A DNA stretch of 64,000 nucleotides from Lycocorax pyrrhopterus obiensis (taxonomy: Eukaryota; Chordata; Aves; Passeriformes; Paradisaeidae), in the NCBI GenBank assembly GCA_014706295.1, contig JACSVZ010000001.1, forward strand, positions 82,334,237 through 82,398,236. The letters are read 5' to 3'. The stretch's first letter is position 1; each line of letters begins with the position of its first letter. The position numbers and the translations under genes are program-made. Below the pieces are notes generated by a model that did no database searches, had not been told where the DNA came from, and worked only from the letters and a program-made list of their open reading frames with translations. Shown here piece by piece: positions 58,101 to 64,000 of the stretch.

Positions 58101-60998
58101 TTCTGTGAAGGGTTAGTATTTAGTTACCTTCAGGTTTTTTTAACTAGTCTGTTGTGTGTTCATGCTTTCTTTGTAGATATTGCCTTGACTTATTCTGTAT
58201 TCCCTCTTCAGCCAAAAATGGCAATGCTTGAAGAGGGTATACAAAAGTAATAGTAATATTGCATAAAGGAAAGATCTTAAATGTTAACAGTAAATAGTGT
58301 CCTAAACATTGTTTGTTAATTACTTTGCAAACTTTCAAGGATGAAGTATTGGAGCTGTTGTAAAAGAAAAACTTCTGACTTCAATACATTTTTAGCTCAA
58401 GAAGGCTGCACGAGGGGAACACACGTATGGACTAAAAAGGATGCAGTAAGTAACATTAAGATTGCATTCTGTAACTGGCCACTCTGAATTTTGAATACTG
58501 AAATGCAGTCTGTAGCTTGATTGAGTTATTACTGTAGCTGAGCTATTACAGATCACTACCTCTGACTTAACCTGGAGGATACTGTGCACAGCAGGAAAAC
58601 TGAGCAATGGAGTGTGAAGTAGTCTGCGGTACAGGTATACTTGATTCTTTAAGAATATTATAGAATATAATAATGGAACAAAACACTTGAAAAACATTAT
58701 GTGGTCACAGGATGGATACAGATGAACACAAAGTTCTTGTTATAATATATTGTCTGTTGCTAAGGCAAAATGGGTTTGACACTGCAAACATCAGGGATGT
58801 TTAACAGAAGAAAATAAAGATGTATTATAAAAAGTGTAGTTTCATTACCTTATTCTAGAGCAATTCACAAATCCTTTACTTCGTTTAAATCTTATAATTG
58901 CTGCTTGCTTTGAAGATTTATATTTTTGTTCAAGAATTATTTGCAAGTGCAGAAAGTAGGGATTAAAAAAAAGCTGAAGTTGTGAGCCTAAAGCAGGAGA
59001 CTGTAGAAAAAGAGAGTAAAGAATTTACCCACATTTAAAGAAACTATGAGTATCTTAACTGTATGTGTATTGAGATAATGGTCTTCTGTCCAACAAGGGG
59101 TTTTTTACTTTAGCTTTGTGTTTTTATTTTGCGGGGTTTTTTCACAGTTTATTTTTTCTGCATCAGAGAACAGAGGGTAATAATTTTTTTTGCAGGAATA
59201 TGAAGCTTTCTTGGAGTCATGGCACTGTTTGTCTTCATTCAGTTCTTTTCTATAACCTGCTGGCTAACTGTAGTCGTGGAAAGGAAGTTGATCCACCAAG
59301 TAACATTTTTTTGTTGTTGTAGTTTGTTTGAGGGGGAGATACTGAAATACTTAGTAAAATGAGTTGCAAGTGGAGCCTTGCAATCTCCTGTGAAGATGAA
59401 ATACAGTCCTTTATTAGCTATGCAAATTGGCTATTAGAAAAAGTCCTGGGCGTTTATGCTGTTAGTCTTGTAAAAAATACTCTAATGTAATTCAAAGTCT
59501 TTTTTTCTGTACCTTTTTTCTTGTATAGGGTAAGAAAGTAGTTCCATGCAGGCATGATTGGCACCAGACTGGAGGAGAAGTGACTATTTCTGTATATGCT
59601 AAAAACTCTGTCCCTGATCTGAGCTACGTAGAAGCTAATAGCACAATGGTGAGGCTCTACCTTAAGATCAGCAACTTGAACTTATGAAAATCTGCTCAGC
59701 TTTATTTACAAGGCAGAGATAGCATAAGACTCTTTTTTGAGTAACTGCTTTTTCTTGGCATTTGTGTTTGTTCAAGAATGTATAGCTTTTTTTCTCCCTT
59801 CTGTTTGGACATCTGCACTTTAATTTGTGGGTATTTTAAAAGCCTCAATACAGTGTGCCAAAAACAAAAACCCCTTTAATTTGACTTCCATAGTTAAAAC
59901 CCAAGCGTGATGGATTTGCATCAACGTATGTGTAAATAATTATAGCTTCATCATTTTATTGTATTTGACTTAATGTAATTTAATGCCATTCTTCATTGTG
60001 TGCTGTTTCACAGCTACTAATACTACACAGGTGTTAAAATGCTTCTCTGATTTCTTAATCTAAAATGATAAGCTACCAGTGGCCACTGTTGATTGCAACT
60101 GTATCAGAATCTATTAAAATAGATACTCACTTCTGTTTCTGAGGGACAATTTCATTACTTTGGTCATTGTAGGATCCTAGCCCTTACATGGTGTATTTTG
60201 CTTACACATGCTTGAGGTGGCAAAGGTTTTATTAACGGGATAAAATTTTCTAATCATCTTTTGTTTTTCCTGTTAAGATAAATATCCATATTGTATTTGA
60301 AGGAGAAAAGGAGTTTCATCGCAGTGTGAAGTTATGGGGGGTAAGTATAAAAACTTTTTTTCTGTTAAAAAGAAACAAACAAAAAATCAAACAAAAAACC
60401 CCAGAAGGAAAACAAAACATAAGCCTTTAGCTTCCTCTCTTTGAAAATGGTTTGGTTTTCCTCATTACTCTGTTTATTGAAAGAATTTCAGTGCATGACA
60501 TTGAGTAATTACATTTAAATCCAAATATAATGCCCCAGGAGATCCAATCTGACATTATAATGGACACTGCTTTGTGCAGAAGGTGACCTTCCAAGGTCCT
60601 TTCTGGCCCCAACACCATGGTAGTGGTGTTGCAGAAAACCTGTGCTTATGTATGTTAGATATGCATAGGCACATGTTTATGCCATAAACATTCTGTAGCT
60701 TGGGAATGGGAAAGAGCTGACTTCTCAAGATACCAGAGGGGTCTTCATCTACATAAACATCTACTGAAATTTAGTGATGAGGTACTCCCTAACTTAATTC
60801 CCAGATATCTATCAGTCTGTTGAATTGAAGTGTGAAATACCTTTTCTGTTGCAGGTGATCGATGTAAAGAGGAGTTATGTGAACATGACCGCTACAAAGA
60901 TTGAGCTCACTATGAGAAAAGCAGAGCCCCTGCTATGGGCAAGTCTGGAATTACCAGTATCCAACACACAACCAAAACAGGAGAGTTCAGATCAATAA
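49067..60998 (+). CDS. CHORDC1: CHORDC1 complete gene, 11 coding exons, HSP90 co-chaperone (CHP-1/morgana)
   Basis: The spliced product is a cysteine- and histidine-rich domain protein of 331 residues; the human protein is 332. Exons are 49067-49130, 52521-52570, 54606-54662, 55152-55312, 55894-55994, 56925-56983, 57994-58064, 58340-58445, 59529-59648, 60278-60340 and 60855-60998 (996 nt, in frame, all GT-AG). CHORD-I has ligands C5, C10, C24, H27, C42, C43, C59 and H64. CHORD-II has C157, C162, C176, H179, C194, C195, C211 and H216. A CS domain (p23/SGT1-like) spans about residues 226-316, followed by a short polar tail. From family knowledge, CHORDC1 binds the HSP90 ATPase region, restrains ROCK2 in centrosome duplication and is heat-inducible. 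The start is chosen because [17 protein letters not shown] matches the conserved N terminus and lies in the CpG island with G at -3. The gene looks intact. Confidence 0.97.
49131..52520 (+). other. CHORDC1: CHORDC1 intron 1
   Basis: This 3.4-kb intron starts in the CpG island with GTGAGA and ends in CTTCTAG. It holds a 20-base T run at 49467-49486. A GC-richer patch at about 50690-51035 has chance reading frames on both strands and no recognised identity. The remainder is AT-rich with nothing else recognised. Confidence 0.85.
52521..52570 (+). CDS. CHORDC1: CHORDC1 coding exon 2
   Basis: Encodes CHORD-I residues 22-38, read as [17 protein letters not shown], which include ligands C24 and H27. 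The acceptor is CTTCTAG and the donor is GTAAGT. The exon ends in phase 0. Confidence 0.95.
52571..54605 (+). other. CHORDC1: CHORDC1 intron 2
   Basis: A 2.0-kb GT-AG intron in phase 0. The sequence is AT-rich and unique-looking. I see no repeat family or extra exon in it. Confidence 0.85.
54606..54662 (+). CDS. CHORDC1: CHORDC1 coding exon 3
   Basis: Encodes residues 39-57, from GWSCCKRRT to LSIV, with the paired CHORD-I ligands C42 and C43. The acceptor ends in TATAG and the donor is GTATGT. Both ends are phase 0. Confidence 0.95.
54663..55151 (+). other. CHORDC1: CHORDC1 intron 3
   Basis: A 489-bp GT-AG intron. Its only notable content is a TA/TG alternating tract at 55105-55131, just ahead of the exon 4 acceptor, which leaves a short pyrimidine tract. 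Confidence 0.85.
55105..55131. repeat. (TA/TG)n simple repeat
   Basis: A 27-bp alternating purine-pyrimidine tract dominated by TATATG and TATATA, located 20 bp upstream of CHORDC1 exon 4. Confidence 0.8.
55152..55312 (+). CDS. CHORDC1: CHORDC1 coding exon 4
   Basis: Encodes residues 58-110 plus two bases of codon 111. It completes CHORD-I with C59 and H64, then enters the charged linker between the CHORD modules, including the conserved [11 protein letters not shown] segment. The split codon AG|C (Ser111) continues in exon 5. The donor is GTATGG. Confidence 0.95.
55313..55893 (+). other. CHORDC1: CHORDC1 intron 4
   Basis: A 581-bp GT-AG intron. It contains a 62-codon open frame at 55386-55574 with balanced amino-acid composition but no splice context or recognised homology. 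I treat that frame as chance. Confidence 0.85.
55894..55994 (+). CDS. CHORDC1: CHORDC1 coding exon 5
   Basis: Encodes linker residues 111-144 and the first base of codon 145. It contains the conserved stretch [20 protein letters not shown] and then a lysine-rich helix-like segment. The acceptor follows a T-rich tract and the donor is GTAAGG. Confidence 0.95.
55995..56924 (+). other. CHORDC1: CHORDC1 intron 5
   Basis: A 930-bp GT-AG intron that splits codon 145. AT-rich; no repeat or extra exon recognised. Confidence 0.85.
56925..56983 (+). CDS. CHORDC1: CHORDC1 coding exon 6
   Basis: Encodes residues 145-164, an acidic [10 protein letters not shown] segment followed by the start of CHORD-II with ligands C157 and C162 (ACKNAGCSK). 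The acceptor is TTTACAG and the donor is GTAAGT. The exon ends in phase 0. Confidence 0.95.
56984..57993 (+). other. CHORDC1: CHORDC1 intron 6
   Basis: A 1,010-bp GT-AG intron in phase 0 ending in CCCACCAG. AT-rich; nothing else recognised. Confidence 0.85.
57994..58064 (+). CDS. CHORDC1: CHORDC1 coding exon 7, with weak duplicated donor
   Basis: Encodes CHORD-II residues 165-187 plus two bases of codon 188, including C176 and H179 in [14 protein letters not shown]. Residues 168-173 (GPHSTE) differ from the mammalian linker I recall at this position. The donor is GTTAGT, less favourable than the GTAAGT used elsewhere in the gene, and the exon end lies inside a 47-bp tandem duplication that supplies a second identical donor at 58112. 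Confidence 0.93.
58045..58138 (+). repeat. 47-bp imperfect tandem duplication across the exon 7/intron 7 boundary
   Basis: Copy 1 is 58045-58091 and copy 2 is 58092-58138, with about 37 of 47 positions identical and no gaps. Each copy holds the end of exon 7 and the donor GAAGG|GTTAGTATT. The first donor (58065) is in use by homology to the known protein. The second donor would be at 58112. Confidence 0.85.
58340..58445 (+). CDS. CHORDC1: CHORDC1 coding exon 8
   Basis: Encodes residues 188-223 and completes CHORD-II with C194, C195, C211 and H216. The segment runs from [15 protein letters not shown] to TKKDA. The acceptor TTTCAAG has a poor pyrimidine tract. The donor is GTAAGT. Confidence 0.95.
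58446..59528 (+). other. CHORDC1: CHORDC1 intron 8
   Basis: A 1,083-bp GT-AG intron in phase 0 ending in TTGTATAG. It is AT-rich with several short T-runs. No repeat family recognised. Confidence 0.85.
59529..59648 (+). CDS. CHORDC1: CHORDC1 coding exon 9, start of CS domain
   Basis: Encodes residues 224-263. It contains [20 protein letters not shown], the opening strands of the CS domain used for HSP90 contact in this family. Both ends are phase 0. The donor is GTGAGG. Confidence 0.95.
59649..60277 (+). other. CHORDC1: CHORDC1 intron 9
   Basis: A 629-bp GT-AG intron in phase 0 ending in CTGTTAAG. AT-rich; nothing else recognised. Confidence 0.85.
60278..60340 (+). CDS. CHORDC1: CHORDC1 coding exon 10, CS domain
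   Basis: Encodes residues 264-284, from [13 protein letters not shown] to SVKLWG, a middle beta-strand segment of the CS domain. The acceptor is GTTAAG and the donor is GTAAGT. Confidence 0.94.
60341..60854 (+). other. CHORDC1: CHORDC1 intron 10
   Basis: A 514-bp GT-AG intron in phase 0. It contains an A/C-rich stretch near 60370-60415 and a possible CR1 3' remnant at about 60565-60622. Confidence 0.8.
60565..60622 (+). mobile_element. Possible CR1 3'-end remnant in intron 10
   Basis: A short stretch with the order AGGTGACCTTCCAAGGTCC then TTCTGGCCCCAACACC resembles the end of a plus-oriented CR1, where a GGTGATCTTC-like block precedes CCTTCCAACCC. It is too short and diverged to be certain. 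Confidence 0.4.
60855..60998 (+). CDS. CHORDC1: CHORDC1 coding exon 11 and stop
   Basis: Encodes residues 285-331 and a TAA stop at 60996-60998. [18 protein letters not shown] and [14 protein letters not shown] close the CS domain. The last 13 residues form a polar tail that differs from the lysine-rich mammalian tail, as is usual for the fast-evolving C terminus. Confidence 0.95.
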   Translation: MIDVKRSYVNMTATKIELTMRKAEPLLWASLELPVSNTQPKQESSDQ

Positions 60999-61585
60999 CG
61001 ATTCCAAGAGACAAGTTATTTCCCATGATGAAGTGGTGACTTGCTACTGTAATCGAATATTTAACTTTTATATAGATCTCTTTTTTTTAATGGTAGATCA
61101 TCTGTTCCCTTCTAGAAAGAAATTTGACGCACAGTAAATGGGGGTGTAAACTTAAAAGGGTAACAGTTATTTCTGCTCTTGCTCCCATGGGTATGTTTAT
61201 GCTAGATGCGGTGTCTCCATGGGAATTCAGAGTAAAACAGCTATTGCCCTTTGCTTGCAGCCTTCCCTGCCATGCACTGACTATCCCACTAGATGTGCTC
61301 TCTGTTCACAGTGGGCGTCTTTGTTTTTCAGCTGTTCTGTTTAGACTGGGTGCATTCAGTAGCCCGTGTTAAATTCAATGCTGTTATGAAGCATACGGTA
61401 ATGCAGATACAAAAAGCTGAGTTTGAACTGATTAGCATGCAATTCCACATCTAGAGTAAAAGGTTACATAAACAGAAATATGAAGTTGTACACTTGTAGA
61501 CTTCCATGTTCTGAAACGAAGGTTTGTTTCAATACCTGTTGGCTATGGAGGGATCAAATAAATGGTATTATTCCAAGGATTTTAG
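60999..61585 (+). other. CHORDC1: CHORDC1 3' UTR, proximal form
   Basis: Sequence after the TAA stop, running to a canonical AATAAA at 61557-61562. Cleavage is expected about 15-25 bases downstream. The exact end is inferred. Confidence 0.6.
61557..61562 (+). terminator. Canonical poly(A) signal AATAAA, proximal
   Basis: A perfect AATAAA 559 bases after the CHORDC1 stop, with T- and TG-containing sequence within 50 bases downstream. It is the first canonical hexamer I found after the stop. Confidence 0.6.
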
Positions 61586-62633
61586 TATTTACTGACTCCT
61601 GCTGTCTTTCATGTAACAAAGCAGATCAGGTTAAAATTTTTAAAAGTTGGCAAGAAGGGATTTTTTTTTACTCCTTTACATTTGCTATTTGAATAGTTAA
61701 ATATAAAAGCAAATGGACAGTGAAATGTCTAGATAACTTAGCATTTCAGCTGTGAAGAGTATGCAAACAGCAAACTATTATAAAATTACCAAAGTATATA
61801 TTTGACAGTCTTTAAAATGTATATTCTATCATATTCTACAACATTGTACAACAAGAGTCTCAAGACTCTTCTCAAAGTAGGTGGATATGTGTAATAGGAG
61901 AAGCCAGGACACACTGTAGGTGTCTTGGTAGAATAATTTCCACATAGATGTGTATATCTTTTGACTCTTGAGGATGGTAATCTAAGAACTGCATTTATAT
62001 ACAAGACAAATCTTAGGAGAAACAACATGCTTTAAAATGTCTGTCTCAAATTTTAATTGTACCTTTGAATCAAAATACTTTAAAAAAGTACTGTATCTTT
62101 TGAGGTAGTTAGAAATCAAGACCTTAGTTTTGTTTTTAGTTCATCAGTAAAGGTATGTGGCTGAAAGCAGGACAGTTGTAAAGATGAGATTTTTTTTTTT
62201 AATCCAAGTAGCAACACACGCAGTAATGTTGCTTTTTCTTTCTGCTGGGAATAGTTCCTTAATTTTGGCTTGCAGCTGAAATTAAAATGTTTTCCTATAA
62301 AAGTAACACAAAATGCACACCATTATTTATTGTGCCTAATCCTATATATGTAAACAAGAGGTCTTGTGGACTGTTAAAATGATGGATGCTCATGTACCAT
62401 ACCAGGCAGACCTGGAATAGTGCCAAGAGAAACACAGGATGTCATAAAGGCATTCTGAAGTGAAATACAGATTTCTAAGAATCTTGCTGTTCTCCCATGG
62501 GTTTAATTTGACTTGAGCTCAGACTTCTGTCTCTAACAGTACTTGAAGTCCTACTTCATGCTTAAAGTAGTAGGAAATATATTACCAAAGAAACCATCCC
62601 TGAACACCAAGAAAGTAACACCGGTGATACAAA

Positions 62634-62667
62634 TACATATATATGTATATATACACACATATATATA
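62634..62667. repeat. (TA/CA)n simple repeat
   Basis: A 34-bp alternating tract of ATATAT, GTATAT and CACACAT units in the 3' flank of CHORDC1. Confidence 0.8.
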
Positions 62668-63086
62668 AAATTTGTTTTGGTGCTTCTCTACCTTCTTTTC
62701 AGGATCCTTTTTCCTTGATCACTTAGTTCGAGCATGGTTGCTTATTCCCTTGGGCCTTTTTTTGAAAATTCCAGCTCTATGTTTTGCTGAATAGATTGTA
62801 TTAACCTCTAATAATGCCTTTTTTTTTCCCTTTTTTTTTTAAATTGAAAATGTCAGGTACTGCAAAGTGATAGGGTACAAGCTTATAAAATGTGTGCCTG
62901 CTCTGAAAATTGAACAGATGTTCCCTGATGTGTACTGAACCAACAAGTGAGGCACTTATTAGTATGACACTGAGAACATCAGTGGATGAAAAATTCTAGA
63001 TAGCTGTAGCTGCTAGCATGCCATCTGTGTTTGTGTGTGCAGAACTCTGAACTTGGACAGCAAAATTAGTAGTGCTTAAATGCCAG

Positions 63087-63092
63087 AATAAA
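63087..63092 (+). terminator. Candidate distal poly(A) signal AATAAA
   Basis: A perfect AATAAA followed by T-rich sequence, about 2.1 kb after the stop. It could end a longer CHORDC1 3' UTR. Further hexamers lie at 63591 and 63737. Whether any is used cannot be told from sequence. Confidence 0.35.
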
Positions 63093-64000
63093 GTTCTTAT
63101 TTAACAAGTTCAAATGTGTCTATCCATATGGATATATAAATATCCTAAATATGTTAAAAAAATGTGGAAAACATATTTTCTCTTAATTTGCATCCTCACA
63201 TGCAATAGGTTTTCATAATGTAAAACCCATTTTAAAGAACTATATGGAAAATGGAATTCCTTGGGAAAACAGAATTTCTGTTTTTAAATAAGTCATATTC
63301 TGCCCTAGTACCCTAAACCCTAAAAGGAGAGAAATGTGGATGAATGGACCATCTGCTGTGACTGCTGCAGACTTTGGGCTCCTGTAACTGCTTGTTACAC
63401 TCTTCCAAACTGTGTTCTGCTGGTGGTTGAGTCACCTTGGCCGTAAGTGGAGGGAGAAAGCTCCTTTAAACATGGTCTTAAATTTTGCTTTTGCTTTTTA
63501 TTCATTCCTCCTGCTCTTCTATTGTTCATACTTTCAGCACAAAACTAAAGATACTTCAGGTGTTCTATAATGACTCTCCTTATCAGTGGCAATAAAACCA
63601 CTTCTAAAACTGACCTGTTTAAAAAAGCAAGCAAGCAAATTAAAGAACCCATTGAAACCCCACCAGCTTTGGTCAGGCAGGAAGGTATAGATTTTACAGT
63701 AACAGCATGGTTTCTGTGGCCTGGGATCCTTTTCAAAATAAAAAGATAAACCTTCAGCTGGTGTTGACTGCCATAAACTATCTGTTTAACTGCAGCAATT
63801 CTTAGCAGTTTTTATAACCATATGTCTGCATCTATCCTGAAGCTGCAAGATCTGTATCACCACTGAATTTGTGTGTTTTGAGCAGTTGCTCACAACAGGC
63901 TTCAACATACCAGGAAAATGGTGATCCTGGTATTTCATGCAATGGCATCTTGACATGCATAGTGGTAGCAGACACTTCGATGGAATATTGTCTTGGCTGT

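Larger units (their letters stand above)
61586..64000. other. 3' flank of CHORDC1, no gene seen
   Basis: AT-rich unique-looking DNA that may include an extended CHORDC1 3' UTR. In mammals NAALAD2 lies beyond CHORDC1 in convergent orientation, so I looked for minus-strand exons and found none I could support. Confidence 0.6.

Noticed and set aside
57903..58250. 115-codon plus-strand frame over CHORDC1 exon 7
   Set aside because: It is in a different frame from the conserved CHORD-II coding sequence and has no recognisable domain.
61586..64000. Possible NAALAD2 3' exons on the minus strand, expected from mammalian gene order
   Set aside because: No minus-strand frame here resembles a NAALAD2 peptidase exon; the gene may lie beyond the window.

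Overview
The window is from a vertebrate nuclear genome, most probably a bird. The repeats are almost all CR1-type non-LTR retrotransposon fragments with the usual octamer-like 3' ends, and I see no L1 or Alu-like sequence. The one gene is a spliced animal gene under a CpG-island promoter. The remaining DNA is AT-rich and sparsely filled with repeats, as in an avian macrochromosome.

Positions 1 to about 48,780 look like a gene-poor intergenic region. No open reading frame there looks like a real exon. It holds truncated CR1 copies in both orientations (largest at 602-1535 and 43950-44750), a probable solo endogenous-retroviral LTR at 36900-37347 on the minus strand with 8-bp terminal inverted repeats, a roughly 300-bp TTTC microsatellite at 7684-7982, smaller simple repeats, and a few AT-rich stretches with clustered homeodomain/POU-like words that could be conserved regulatory DNA.

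Positions 48,781-61,590 hold one complete plus-strand gene, CHORDC1 (CHP-1, morgana), an HSP90 co-chaperone. I resolved all 11 coding exons. They join in frame to 996 nt (331 codons plus stop), and every intron is GT-AG. Both CHORD zinc modules keep all eight expected Cys/His ligands and are followed by a CS domain. The CpG-island promoter carries five contiguous perfect heat-shock element units about 150-170 bp upstream of the start codon, which fits the heat-inducible, HSF1-linked behaviour known for this gene. The exon 7 splice donor lies in an imperfect 47-bp tandem duplication, so a second identical donor sits in intron 7. Using it would create an early stop.

Positions about 61,590-64,000 are AT-rich 3' flank or possibly a longer 3' UTR, with alternative poly(A) signals and a TA/CA microsatellite. 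I see no second gene. I found no new multi-gene system. The observations most worth checking are the heat-shock array and the duplicated donor.
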